The position numbers and the translations under genes are program-made. Shown here piece after piece: positions 7,931 to 17,403 of a DNA stretch of 48,812 bases. Origin of the DNA: Shewanella algicola. GTDB taxonomy: Bacteria > Pseudomonadota > Gammaproteobacteria > Enterobacterales > Shewanellaceae. Every line of letters starts with the position of its first letter. The stretch's first letter is position 1. The notes under the pieces were generated by a model. That model was given only the letters and a program-made list of their open reading frames with translations. It was not told the origin of the DNA and did no database searches. The DNA is taken from NCBI RefSeq assembly GCF_014648035.1, contig NZ_BMQI01000038.1, forward strand, positions 1 to 48,812. The letters run 5' to 3'.

Positions 7931-10615
7931 TTAATACTCATAGCTAAACTGTAAAGTGTATTCTGTGCCAGGATCTTTGGCATACACTTGGTAGTCTTGC
8001 TGCTCGTACTCGGTGGTTTCACCTAATATATTCTTGGCTTTTAACTTCACCGTGGTGCTGGTTGTTGGGAAGAATGTATAGGTAAAGTCTAGGCTATGAA
8101 ATGGCTTTTCATATACATCATCTAACCCACCACGCCCACCGTAAGCAATGCGCTCGCCAAACACGTTATACACCAAGGTTGCGCTATGATAACTGTCTGA
8201 TGAATCGTAGCTTAATTGCAAGTTAGCCACCCACTGTGAGTGCCCTGTCATGCGACGAGTTTGGTGAGTTGGGTCGATTTCGCCATTGGCCGCGATATCA
8301 ATTTCTGAATCACCTAGGGTTAAGTTACCCGCAATAAAGAAGTCTTCCCAAATGCTGCCATCACTGCCTAAAAACTCAAGTTCTTGTAAAAACTCAGTTT
8401 CAACACCGTAAATATGACCCGACTGAGCGTTATAAAACTTAAGCTGACGACCCGCCTCTGAAATACGTTGAATTGGCTCAATCGGCGCGTCAACGTCTTT
8501 GTAGAATGCACCCACGCTGAAGTTGTTACCAGAATCTGAGTAGTATTCCCAACGTAAGTCTAAGTTAAGAATGTCTGAGCTTTTTAGCTCTGGATTACCA
8601 AAAAAGTCAAAGCCTGTTGCTGGGTCTTGAAAACGCACTGGCGACACTTCACGTAAGTCTGGGCGCACGATGGTTTTACTTGCTCCAAATCGCCATTGCG
8701 TGGTGTAGGTTTGTTTCCAAGTGATTGATAATGAAGGGAACCAGCCGTCTTCAGCGATGGCATAATCTTCAAGATCATAACGGCCACCTTCGTCTGAAAT
8801 CTCACCATCAGGATCAATTGGCAGTGTCACACGGCGAAAGTCTTCGTAACGAATACCGGCATAAACACGCCAAACGTCGTCAAAGTCGATGTCCATGCTA
8901 ACAAACGCGGCATCATTTTTTTCGGCGGCGATGTAATCTTCGGTGTCGGTAGATGCGTCTTTAAGCTCAAGGTCTAACACGTCGCTGCTGATGTTACTGT
9001 CTGAGAAAATCTCATCAAAGTCACCAGCTAAAATGTCACCGTTAACATCGGTAGGGCTTAAATCAACATCTAAGCCTAAGCGTGTGGCAAAGCTTTCGCG
9101 AGTGCGTTCAAAGTATTCATAACCTGTGGTGAGCTTAACCACCGCACCGTCTAAGTTAATGGGGTAAGTAAAATCCCACCCGTAGTTTTGAGTGTCGTCA
9201 TTTAAGCGGCTATAAACGTATTTGGGCGCATCTTGAGTATTGAGGTTACGTGACAACAAATCTTGATTGTCATCTAATACTACGTTGTATGTGTATGAGA
9301 CTTCATTGGGTGCATAACGCTCAGAACGTGCGTCAGAGAACTTCCAGCTAAACTCGGCATCATTAAAATCTTCAATAAAGTGATGGCCTTTAATCTGATT
9401 GCTTATCAGCGTTCGCTCTTCATAATCGATATTATACACTTGCAGCGCGTTTGGCTCGGCTAGGGTGTCGATGGTTTCTTCAATACCCACCGACACATCA
9501 TCAGAGGTGTCTTGTAAATAGGTCGTGAAGGTTTCGATTTTGTGGTTGTAACCAATCTCTAATCCTAGGTTCAACATGCCTGACACTTGCACGATTGAAT
9601 CGGTACCCACTACGTCTTTTTGGTTTTCAATCTGAATTTGGCTGCTGTCGCCGTCTAACTCAACTTCGCGCTTAGTGTAGTTTTCTGCTTGTCTCTTATA
9701 CGACATCGCAGACAAGGCACCGAATACGATGTCGTCGCTAATGTCCCAACGGTCACCAATGGCAACATCACCGCGAACCGCAGGCTCTGTACTTTGAGTA
9801 AACACGGTCATGTCACGGTACATGTCTAACGATAATTCGCGGTTAATTTTCTGCGCGCCGGCAAAGTCTACTGCACCATTTGAGCCACTGAAAATATCAA
9901 TTGGGCTGATACCACCATATTGGTCGATGGTATTATTAATGCTACTCGGCATACTGCGAGTACCATCATCTTGACCAGTCCAATCATTACCGCCACCGTT
10001 ATAGGTGTAGCTGTCGTCTGAATCGTTTGTATTGTAGCGGCCACCTACTGAGGCTTTAAAAAAGAAATCAGACGGGATTGATTTAGTACGAATATCAACG
10101 TGTCCGCCACCAAATGCAGCTGGCGAATTGGCCGATGCTGACTTTTGCACCGATAACGATTCAATAATCGATGCAGGGAACATGTCTAGTGGAACAACGT
10201 TACGAGTTGGGTCTGGCGATGGTACTGTCGAGCCGTTTAATGAGGTGCTTGAATAACGCTCACCAAGGCCACGTACGTATATGAATTTACCATCTTTTAA
10301 GGTTAAACCTGTCACACGACGAAGCGCTGCGGCTGCGTCACCGTCACCGGTTCTTGAAATTTGTTCTGAGCCCATAATATCGGCTACAGCAATTTGCTCA
10401 CGACGTTCTTCAGTCGCTTCTGACGCTGAGCTGCGTAAACGCCCTGTGACTGAAATCACTTCAATTGGCTCAATCGGAATCACTTCGCCTGGGTCACGAG
10501 TAGGCTCTGGTTCTTGCGAGTATACTGGGGTAGCTGTTAATAATGTCGCCGCAGAAATAACAGAGAGAATGGCAAGGCTTAATTTATTAACGGTAAAACT
10601 CGGCTTGGTTTTCAT
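7931..10615 (-). CDS. TonB-dependent outer-membrane receptor, second gene of a Pho-box-led unit
   Basis: An 894-aa outer-membrane transporter powered by TonB. Residues 1-34 are a signal peptide ending TPVYSQ. A TonB-box-like EVISVTG lies near residue 52. The plug domain follows (MGSEQISRTGDGDAAAALRR, FIYVRGLGERYSST, GHVDIRTKSIP). The rest is a beta-barrel ending in aromatic residues (LQFSYEY), as in assembled outer-membrane proteins. The substrate cannot be read from sequence. The gene follows the large lipoprotein gene by 84 bp, with a hairpin between. The only obvious promoter element is the PhoB-box array before the lipoprotein, so a phosphorus compound is a reasonable guess. The ATG at 10615 has AGGATAG upstream. 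Confidence 0.9.
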   Translation of the reverse strand: MKTKPSFTVNKLSLAILSVISAATLLTATPVYSQEPEPTRDPGEVIPIEPIEVISVTGRLRSSASEATEERREQIAVADIMGSEQISRTGDGDAAAALRRVTGLTLKDGKFIYVRGLGERYSSTSLNGSTVPSPDPTRNVVPLDMFPASIIESLSVQKSASANSPAAFGGGHVDIRTKSIPSDFFFKASVGGRYNTNDSDDSYTYNGGGNDWTGQDDGTRSMPSSINNTIDQYGGISPIDIFSGSNGAVDFAGAQKINRELSLDMYRDMTVFTQSTEPAVRGDVAIGDRWDISDDIVFGALSAMSYKRQAENYTKREVELDGDSSQIQIENQKDVVGTDSIVQVSGMLNLGLEIGYNHKIETFTTYLQDTSDDVSVGIEETIDTLAEPNALQVYNIDYEERTLISNQIKGHHFIEDFNDAEFSWKFSDARSERYAPNEVSYTYNVVLDDNQDLLSRNLNTQDAPKYVYSRLNDDTQNYGWDFTYPINLDGAVVKLTTGYEYFERTRESFATRLGLDVDLSPTDVNGDILAGDFDEIFSDSNISSDVLDLELKDASTDTEDYIAAEKNDAAFVSMDIDFDDVWRVYAGIRYEDFRRVTLPIDPDGEISDEGGRYDLEDYAIAEDGWFPSLSITWKQTYTTQWRFGASKTIVRPDLREVSPVRFQDPATGFDFFGNPELKSSDILNLDLRWEYYSDSGNNFSVGAFYKDVDAPIEPIQRISEAGRQLKFYNAQSGHIYGVETEFLQELEFLGSDGSIWEDFFIAGNLTLGDSEIDIAANGEIDPTHQTRRMTGHSQWVANLQLSYDSSDSYHSATLVYNVFGERIAYGGRGGLDDVYEKPFHSLDFTYTFFPTTSTTVKLKAKNILGETTEYEQQDYQVYAKDPGTEYTLQFSYEY

Positions 10616-10644
10616 ACTTATACTATCCTGTATGCGGTTCAGAG

Positions 10645-10668
10645 ATAGCCGCCCTTGCGAGCGGCTAT
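10645..10668 (-). other. Intercistronic hairpin between lipoprotein and receptor genes
   Basis: A perfect 8-bp stem (ATAGCCGC 10645-10652, GCGGCTAT 10661-10668) with an 8-base loop and no T-run on the minus strand. It is more likely a processing or mRNA-stability structure than a terminator, and could set unequal expression of the two genes. Confidence 0.6.
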
Positions 10669-10699
10669 TAATAGGTCACAGATTACTTAATCAAGGTGA

Positions 10700-13528
10700 T
10701 TACTGTGGTTCAAAAGCCCAGCCTTGACGCCAGTCAGTCTGGCCATCGAATGCCCCAATAAAGTTGGTTGATTCGAAGAAGCTGTCATCAGTACTTAAGT
10801 CTTTACCTGTACCAAGTAGCGTTGTATCACTTGCTGCTGGCATGCCGTCAGTAATCGCCACTGCCGCTGTAGAGTTACCGTCTTGGCCTAAGAACCAGGT
10901 TTCTACATTCACAGCATCTGCAGTAGTGGTGTTATCTGAGCTGTATTTAAATGGCTCGTTACAGTCGATAATTGAGTGAGACATGGTCAAAGTTGAGGCA
11001 TTTACGTTATCCACTAAACCAGCATAAGTGCCATCTAACTCTAAACACTCACCCGTTTCTGTAGTGCCAGTACTACCTTTACGACCTTGTACTAGTACGT
11101 TGTATAACTCACCAGCTGTAGCAACACGAAGTAAGATGCCTTCACCTTTATCGCCGCTAGCATTTTCAATATCTGTACCCGGTAAAATAGTGAAGTTAGC
11201 TAGCATAGGCGCAGAGACTGGGATATCTGTAGCCCCTTTATGGCTGTCGCCTTCAATACCACGGTTTGCATTGCCATCTTCATGCGTGATGTAGACAAAC
11301 TGCGCTTTACCAGTCCAACCGTTAGTCCAATCCAAGCTGTCATCAAAGTTTTCAGTTAGGTAGACATATTTCAAGTTAACTGCACCACCCCAGAATTCAA
11401 CACCATCGTCGCCGTTAGCATGCACTTGGATATGGTCAACTTGGGTACCGCTGCCGACTGCCGCGAATGAGATACCGTTCATTTCTTGAGTGTCATTCAC
11501 TTTAAAGCCAGCATACTTAACCACTACATAGCTGATTTGACCGCTGTTATCAGCGTTGTCGTTACCACCATAGGGAAAGTCACCGACTTCAAACGAGGCA
11601 TCACAAGCATTTTTATCTGGGCATTTGTTGGTTAAACCATTACCGAGAATAACTAAGCCGCCCCATTGACCACGCTCACCTTCAGCCCCGGCAATCACAT
11701 CTTCTTCAGACGTCATCACGATAGGATGTTCAGCGCTACCTTGAGCCATGATTTTAGAACCGCGGCTAATGGCAATATAGCTGTTAGAGGTAGCAAATAA
11801 TTTAGCACCAGCTTGAATAGCTAATGTTGCAGATGTGGTTTTATCAGCACCAACAAGCACTGCGCCACCATCAATTTTGTACATCACATTTTGGCCAGCA
11901 AGTAGGGTGGTGTTGCTCAACACGTTGCCTTCAAGCGTACAGATTAGGGTGACAGACGCATCTTTATATAAACCCGCTACCGCGTTAGATGCAGTAGTAC
12001 CTACAGGACAAGATGTCATAACAGGTAAGGCTTCTGGCGTGGTATCAACATCGTCATGAATGGCCGTCGTCCAACCGCTAGTCCAGTCATTTGTGCCATC
12101 AAAAGCACCAATGTATTCAGCATTATCTAAACGTGCATCAAGGTTGCTTAAGTCAGCTTTACCGCCAGTTAATGCAACCGATGATGAATTAGGCATGTAA
12201 CCATCTAGGTCAGATGCGCCCACTAGGTTGCCTTCTTGGCCGGTGTACCAAGCTTCAACATCTAGCGCTAAGCTTGTACCCGCCTCGGCATCAACTTTGG
12301 CATCTTTAAAGGGTTCAACACAATCCACTAAGCTGTGTTGCATGGTTAACGCTGCAGTATTGGCGTTGTTAACGGTGGCATCGTCGTTCACTTCTAAACA
12401 TTCGCCAGAGTCAACATCGCCTTTAACGAGCATGTTATAAGCAAAGGCACCGGTACCTTTACGGAACAAAATACCTTCAGCATCGTCACCGCCGCTGTTT
12501 GTGCCGTTAGCCACTTCAATGGTGATGTTAGCCAATGCAGGCTGTGACATGGGTGTTGCATTGGCATCGCTGTTACTGTCCGCTTCGATACCACGGTTTG
12601 ACCCGTTGTCAGCTAAACGAATGTAAACGTGCTGCGCACTACCTTGCCAACCGTTAGTCCAATCTAACGAGTCATCAAAGTTTTCAGTCAGTACGATGTT
12701 TGAAACAGAAACGTTACCGCCCCAGAACTCTAGGCCGTCATCGTTATTTAAATGCACTTGTACATGGTCAACTTCAGTGCCAGCACCGACACCCGCAAAG
12801 CTGATGCCGTTCATTTCCTGAGTATCGTTGATTTTAAAACCACCAAACTCGACGCGTACGTACTTGATTGAACCAGAGCTATCTTCGGTGTCATTACCGC
12901 CGTAGTTGTAGTTACCGACTTCAAATGATGCCGCACAATTGGTTAAATCAGGACAAGTATTCACAGGCGCGTTGCCCAGTAATACTAAGCCGCCCCATTG
13001 ACCCGCTTCACCTTCTTGACCTAAACCGGCTTCAACCGAGGTAAACACGATAGGCTCAGCGGCAGTACCTTCAGCCATGATTGTTGAACCACGGCTAATC
13101 ACTAGGTAAGAATCACTACCACCCAAAATTTGAGTGCCCGGTAAAATAGATAACTCTACTGAATTTTCATTGTCGCCACCCGCAACTACGGCGCCATCTA
13201 ATTGCCATACAACATCATCACCTAATACAATTAAGTCGCCATCTTGGCCACCAGTGCTAATGGTTGATGCTGCTGTAGAAGGCGCGAGTGTGCCTTTTAA
13301 TACCCAAACTTCTTTACCATCAACCGTGGTTGCGCTTTTTGTCGCAAAGCCGCTGTAAGATAATTCTTGAGCGCTCTGGGTTGGTGTTGTTGGCGTAGTC
13401 GGTGTGGCTGGTGTTGTGGTATCATTGCCAGTGCTTATATTGATATCACCACCGCAACCAGCAAGACCTAAAGTGGCCGCAAGGGCTGTAGAAAGTGCAG
13501 TCAGTTTAAAAATATTTTTCAGTTCCAT
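10700..13528 (-). CDS. Large lipoprotein made of two tandem beta-helix-like halves
   Basis: A 942-aa lipoprotein with signal peptide and lipobox LAGC, followed by a Thr/Pro-rich linker (TPTTPTTPT). The body is an internal duplication. Each half of about 400 residues carries the same landmarks in order: ISRGS.IMA.G, GQWGGLV.LGN, a two-cysteine loop, ASFEVG, YGGND, NDTQEMNGISFA, DDG.EFWGG, LTENFDDSLDWTNGW, GECLE and F.GAFDG..DW..GW. The repeated short strands and Asn/Asp ladders suggest a right-handed beta-helix, as in surface-exposed binding proteins. I chose the ATG at 13528 because GGAG sits 6 bases upstream; an ATG at 13534 abuts the GGAG. It is probably the partner of the TonB receptor, a SusD-like role by analogy only. 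PhoB boxes lie upstream. Confidence 0.85.
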   Translation of the reverse strand: MELKNIFKLTALSTALAATLGLAGCGGDINISTGNDTTTPATPTTPTTPTQSAQELSYSGFATKSATTVDGKEVWVLKGTLAPSTAASTISTGGQDGDLIVLGDDVVWQLDGAVVAGGDNENSVELSILPGTQILGGSDSYLVISRGSTIMAEGTAAEPIVFTSVEAGLGQEGEAGQWGGLVLLGNAPVNTCPDLTNCAASFEVGNYNYGGNDTEDSSGSIKYVRVEFGGFKINDTQEMNGISFAGVGAGTEVDHVQVHLNNDDGLEFWGGNVSVSNIVLTENFDDSLDWTNGWQGSAQHVYIRLADNGSNRGIEADSNSDANATPMSQPALANITIEVANGTNSGGDDAEGILFRKGTGAFAYNMLVKGDVDSGECLEVNDDATVNNANTAALTMQHSLVDCVEPFKDAKVDAEAGTSLALDVEAWYTGQEGNLVGASDLDGYMPNSSSVALTGGKADLSNLDARLDNAEYIGAFDGTNDWTSGWTTAIHDDVDTTPEALPVMTSCPVGTTASNAVAGLYKDASVTLICTLEGNVLSNTTLLAGQNVMYKIDGGAVLVGADKTTSATLAIQAGAKLFATSNSYIAISRGSKIMAQGSAEHPIVMTSEEDVIAGAEGERGQWGGLVILGNGLTNKCPDKNACDASFEVGDFPYGGNDNADNSGQISYVVVKYAGFKVNDTQEMNGISFAAVGSGTQVDHIQVHANGDDGVEFWGGAVNLKYVYLTENFDDSLDWTNGWTGKAQFVYITHEDGNANRGIEGDSHKGATDIPVSAPMLANFTILPGTDIENASGDKGEGILLRVATAGELYNVLVQGRKGSTGTTETGECLELDGTYAGLVDNVNASTLTMSHSIIDCNEPFKYSSDNTTTADAVNVETWFLGQDGNSTAAVAITDGMPAASDTTLLGTGKDLSTDDSFFESTNFIGAFDGQTDWRQGWAFEPQ

Positions 13529-13573
13529 TGTCATCTCCGAAGACGGATGTAAGCGTGTGAGTAAATCGGCTGG

Positions 13574-13656
13574 ATGACAAGGTATCGAGTAAAAATGACA
13601 AAAAGACTGCGGTAAAATGACAGTAACATGTCATCAAAATGACAGTAAGATGTAAA
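13574..13656 (-). promoter_or_regulatory. Array of 11-bp phased Pho boxes (PhoB sites)
   Basis: On the plus strand, ATGACA-type half-sites (minus strand CTGTCAT) start at 13595, 13617, 13628 (ATGTCAT), 13639 and weakly at 13650. All are in an 11-bp register, with another at 13574 one base out of phase. The classical Pho box is two CTGTCAT repeats 11 bp apart. The array lies 67-128 bp upstream of the lipoprotein start. Confidence 0.8.
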
Positions 13657-13802
13657 CCTGATGTTACTGCGGGTTGAAGGGCAACCTAAGCGGTATAAAA
13701 TTTTAACAGTAGAGATGAAAAAGTAACGAAAAGCTAAATTTAATAACAACACATACCATTAAATCGCTTTTATGGTGTGCGTTGTTAACAATAGATGTAA
13801 GG

Positions 13803-14177
13803 CTAAATGAAGCTAGCATAAATGGTCCATATACCTAATAACAATGCAACAATGCCTGCTGACCTAAACCAAGTAAGGCCTTGCTTGGCGGCCTTAATAG
13901 CAAATTTCTCGTGGTGTTTTTCGGTCATAAAAACCAATAAAATAGCCACTAAAAGCAGCAAGTTGCCTATAAACTCAAACACCAATGGGTAGCGAGTATA
14001 AGGCGCGCCTAATAACAGCAATGCGCCAATCACTAAACGCGAAATGATTTCAAAATAATGAAAGTAGCGTTGATGGCTAAAGGTGACGATTGCGCTTGAA
14101 AATGCCTCAGGCTTAAACAACATATACAGCCCAAAACAACAGATACTCACACCCCAAAGGCTGATTAATATGGCCAT
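13803..14177 (-). CDS. Four-helix integral membrane protein, function unknown
   Basis: A 124-aa protein, almost wholly hydrophobic, with four probable membrane helices (about residues 3-21, 43-60, 63-83 and 105-123) and a short charged cytoplasmic loop (TEKHHEKFAIKAAKQG). No family that I can name with confidence. It lies alone between the Pho-regulated unit and the divergent antiporter gene. Confidence 0.7.
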   Translation of the reverse strand: MAILISLWGVSICCFGLYMLFKPEAFSSAIVTFSHQRYFHYFEIISRLVIGALLLLGAPYTRYPLVFEFIGNLLLLVAILLVFMTEKHHEKFAIKAAKQGLTWFRSAGIVALLLGIWTIYASFI

Positions 14178-14470
14178 ATTGATTTCACTAAATGCAGCAG
14201 TTGATCTATTTTACCACTGAAGCGATGTAACAAAAGTGTTAGAAAACAATACATAACGGCGCTTCAGACACAATTACGTTAATGGACAAACAATCGCTTG
14301 AACAGGCGGCAGTGTATTGTCGCAACCTAACACTAACTTGAGTAAAAGCTGAATACCAACCCACTATATCAGTATAAATAAATATTAATAAATGCTCATA
14401 AAATCGTTTTAGGCTCATTTAGTGTTAAAGTAGCCATAAAGTACAATTTCAGTAGCAAAGGAGCGCCAAT

Positions 14471-15679
14471 ATGCCAACAGATATTATTATTTTAGGAATA
14501 TCGATCCTTATTGCTATCGGCATTTTACTCCATCACCCATCGAAAACGCTGGGCTTACCGTCATTATTGATTTTTATGGGTGTAGGCTTAGCTTTTGGTA
14601 ATGGTGAATTTGGCTTTGTTTACGACAACCTTCAGCTCACATCTACTATTGGTACTGTCGCGCTAAACACTATCGTCTTTGTGGGCGGCCTCAATACCCC
14701 GATGAAACATATTCGCTTTGCCTGGAAAGAAGGCGGCATGTTGTCGAGCGCGGGCGTCATCTTTACCACGATAATTTTTGGCTTTATTTTGAATGCGTTA
14801 CTCGATTTTTACCTCATTACTTGCATGCTGTTTGCAGCGGTTGTGTCATCAACCGATGCGGCAGCGGTGTTTTCCATTTTAGAGTCTAAAAAGCTTAAAT
14901 TAAAACACGGTACTGGCACTATTTTAGAGTTCGAATCGGCCACCAACGACCCCATTGCCTTGCTCATGGTTATCATGCTAACCGACTTTATTATCAACAG
15001 TGCAAACGGTACCCCAACCGCAATGTCTATCGCCACAAGCCTAGGTCAGCAAATTGGTGTCGGCGCGGTTATTGGCCTCATTATGGGTAAATTATCGGTT
15101 TGGGCACTAAACAACATCAAACTGCCAGAATTTGGACTTATCCCGGTGTTTATTCTGGCGACATTTGCCATTACCGTTTCCAGCACTGAGATTTTTGGTG
15201 GTAACGAGTTAATTGCGGTATACATAGCAGGCGTCATCATTGGTAACTATTTAAAGAAGGGCGCTGAAGTCAGTAAGCATTTTTTTAATGGTATATCTTG
15301 GTTAGCACAGTCGTTAATGTTTATTATTTTAGGCTTACAAATCTTCCCACAGCAACTTGCGCCAGTATTTTTTGCATCCCTTTTGCCCGCCATTTTACTG
15401 ATTGTGGTCGCCAGACCGCTTGCGGTGCAATTATGTTACCTGCCTTTTAGGCAAGCTAATTGGCGCAAACGCTTGTTTGTGTCTGCAATAGGCCTTAAAG
15501 GCGCTACCCCAATTGTATTTGCGCTCATCCCCGCCGCAGCAGGGGTTGAAGGCTCGCGAGAAATGATCCACATGGTGTTTTTTATCGTGCTGATTTCGGT
15601 CATTGTTCAAGGTGCGGCCATTGAGCCGCTGGCGAATAAATTGAAGTTAAACTTACAACCTAAAAAGCCTGAACTATAA
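14471..15679 (+). CDS. CPA1-family cation/proton antiporter, NhaP2-like but lacking the cytosolic tail
   Basis: A 402-aa membrane antiporter expected to exchange K+ or Na+ for protons. About twelve hydrophobic segments are seen, with the family motifs LPSLLIFMGVGLAFG, VVSSTDAAAVF and the ion-site pair in FESATNDP. NhaP2/CvrA proteins are near 570 aa because of cytosolic regulatory domains; this one stops after the membrane domain (VQGAAIEPLANKL). The start at 14471 follows AAAGGAG, an excellent ribosome binding site. A terminator follows. Confidence 0.85.
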   Translation: MPTDIIILGISILIAIGILLHHPSKTLGLPSLLIFMGVGLAFGNGEFGFVYDNLQLTSTIGTVALNTIVFVGGLNTPMKHIRFAWKEGGMLSSAGVIFTTIIFGFILNALLDFYLITCMLFAAVVSSTDAAAVFSILESKKLKLKHGTGTILEFESATNDPIALLMVIMLTDFIINSANGTPTAMSIATSLGQQIGVGAVIGLIMGKLSVWALNNIKLPEFGLIPVFILATFAITVSSTEIFGGNELIAVYIAGVIIGNYLKKGAEVSKHFFNGISWLAQSLMFIILGLQIFPQQLAPVFFASLLPAILLIVVARPLAVQLCYLPFRQANWRKRLFVSAIGLKGATPIVFALIPAAAGVEGSREMIHMVFFIVLISVIVQGAAIEPLANKLKLNLQPKKPEL

Positions 15680-15680
15680 A

Positions 15681-15720
15681 AATGATTCAATGCCCCATAG
15701 CAATGAGGCATTGAATCATT
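15681..15720. terminator. Bidirectional terminator between convergent genes
   Basis: A 14-bp perfect stem (AATGATTCAATGCC 15681-15694, GGCATTGAATCATT 15707-15720) with a 12-base loop. It lies between the antiporter stop and the 3' end of the M56 gene. T-rich DNA follows on the plus side. Confidence 0.8.
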
Positions 15721-15740
15721 TTCAGTATTTTTGTTGTTCG

Positions 15741-16958
15741 TTATTTTACCGTGATTCTCTCAACTGATTTCTCAGGCTGATGGATAACATAATCTAACTG
15801 TACTTGTAGGTCTTTAAACCCAGTTGCCGAAGGTTGATACTTCCATTGCTTAAGGGCTTCAACAGCCGAAGTATCAAACACCCCTTTAGGTGAAGCCTTA
15901 ATCACATTCACATTATCTACATTGCCTGTTGGGTTAATATCAAACGACATTTGTACATAACCATTTACTCCTTCTTTAGCTGCATTAACCGGATAAGTAG
16001 GCTCAATTCTAATGACGGGTAACGCCATGTCGCTCGTTGTATTGGCAATACTCACTTGACCACCGGCATGGACTTGTTGATTGAACATAAAGGCACTCAC
16101 ACCGATAGCTAATGTCATACCAATCAATACTAAGGTGCTTTTTCCATGTTGTTTTTTCATCTGTAAAATTCTCTCTTTTAAGATAGTTTTATCCCCATAA
16201 TGGGTATGTAACATGCCTAATGGAGCATGTTGTGAATAGGCCAATAACGTGTTGCTATAGGCAATTTTAGAATGGGCTTCCATGCGGGCTGTCACTTGCG
16301 CATCACAAGACAATTCTTGATCTTGCCTAAATCGACGGTATGCCAACCACATCAATGGATTAAACCAAAACAGCACCGTCAAACCATAAGCCAAAATATT
16401 GCTCCACACATCACCACGTTGATAGTGATAAACCTCGTGTTGAAGAATGGCCTGCTGCTGGCTTTCATCGAGTAATGTAAAGCTCGTTGGCACTAGAATA
16501 CTGGGAGTAATTATTCCTGCTAGCATTGGTGATTCGATATCTGGATGGACTAATACGTTAAGCTTTACTGAAGGAATATCTAGCTGACGTCCACGCTGAA
16601 TGAGTTGCTGTAACCAACCGTATTCCATCACGATATTAGCGACTATTACTGTCACGACGATACCGTAGAGATATGGCAGGTATAACTGGTCAAATAAGCC
16701 TGCCGACAATGCAACCGTGTCGGTCGCAAACACATAGTATTGGTGCATTAATATCGACGTATTATTGCTGGAAAATCCGTTAAACATCGAGGGTAATAGT
16801 ATTTGTAATACGTCGGCAAACACGAAAACGGGTACTATGATCCACATAAAATAGGTGTAATGTGCACCTAGTTTAGACAGTAAAAGGCGGTGCGAAACCA
16901 ATAACACCATACACACTACGCTCAGTGAAATGGTTTGTTCCATAAACCAATTAATCAT
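15741..16958 (-). CDS. BlaR1/MecR1-like M56 membrane metallopeptidase with C-terminal TonB-type domain
   Basis: A ~405-aa sensor-protease. Several N-terminal membrane helices precede the zinc motif HEVYH (about residues 174-178) in a BlaR1-like context (LQHEVYHYQRGD, FWFNPLMW, RRFRQDQELSCD). One more helix near residue 280 leads to a periplasmic TonB_C-like domain (IEPTYPVNAAKEGVNGYVQM, SAVEALKQWKYQPS). There is no penicillin-binding domain, so beta-lactam sensing is not implied. The start overlaps the blaI-like stop (ATG at 16958, or the GTG at 16961); AGGAG serves either. By analogy it should cleave or inactivate the adjacent repressor on a signal. Confidence 0.85.
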   Translation of the reverse strand: MINWFMEQTISLSVVCMVLLVSHRLLLSKLGAHYTYFMWIIVPVFVFADVLQILLPSMFNGFSSNNTSILMHQYYVFATDTVALSAGLFDQLYLPYLYGIVVTVIVANIVMEYGWLQQLIQRGRQLDIPSVKLNVLVHPDIESPMLAGIITPSILVPTSFTLLDESQQQAILQHEVYHYQRGDVWSNILAYGLTVLFWFNPLMWLAYRRFRQDQELSCDAQVTARMEAHSKIAYSNTLLAYSQHAPLGMLHTHYGDKTILKERILQMKKQHGKSTLVLIGMTLAIGVSAFMFNQQVHAGGQVSIANTTSDMALPVIRIEPTYPVNAAKEGVNGYVQMSFDINPTGNVDNVNVIKASPKGVFDTSAVEALKQWKYQPSATGFKDLQVQLDYVIHQPEKSVERITVK

Positions 16959-17332
16959 CACTTTTGCTCCTTTTTCCAGTCATCAAGTAAGGTTTGCAGT
17001 TCAGCAACATCGTCAGCAGACAACTTATTTTTTTGAGCAAAACCAGCCACTAGTGGGGTTAACTTGCCTGCAAACATACGCTCAACAAACGACAGAGATT
17101 CTTTCAGCGTATAGTCTTGCTCGGCAATTAACGGCGAGTAATGGTAAACCCGCCCTTGTTTTTCAAAGCTCACAGCTTGTTTTTTAACTAGGCGATTGAG
17201 CAAGGTTTTAACCGTTTTTTCATGCATATCGTGACTATGCTCTAAAGCATCCACAATCTCACTTGAGGTCAATGGCGACTGCTGCCAAAGCTGCTGCAAC
17301 ACGACTAATTCACTATTGCTGATTTCTTTCAT
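16958..17332 (-). CDS. BlaI/MecI/CopY-family transcriptional repressor
   Basis: A 124-aa winged-helix repressor (ISNSELVVLQQLWQQSPLTS, HEKTVKTLLNRLVKKQAVSF) with the C-terminal dimerisation part GKLTPLVAGFAQKNKLSADD typical of the family. It is co-transcribed with the M56 sensor, with overlapping stop and start. Two TTACA-TGTAA palindromes lie just upstream and fit the known BlaI/MecI operator, so autoregulation is very likely. Confidence 0.92.
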   Translation of the reverse strand: MKEISNSELVVLQQLWQQSPLTSSEIVDALEHSHDMHEKTVKTLLNRLVKKQAVSFEKQGRVYHYSPLIAEQDYTLKESLSFVERMFAGKLTPLVAGFAQKNKLSADDVAELQTLLDDWKKEQK

Positions 17333-17375
17333 GTGATACCGCTCATTTGTTGTTAGAACTTGTTAGAACAAAAAT

Positions 17376-17393
17376 GGATTACACTTGTAATCC
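17376..17393. promoter_or_regulatory. BlaI-type operator O1 (perfect 18-bp palindrome)
   Basis: GGATTACACTTGTAATCC has perfect arms GGATTACA/TGTAATCC. It matches the TACA...TGTA core recognised by BlaI/MecI proteins and lies 44-61 bp upstream of the repressor start. Confidence 0.85.
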
Positions 17394-17403
17394 TCCCATT
17401 TAA

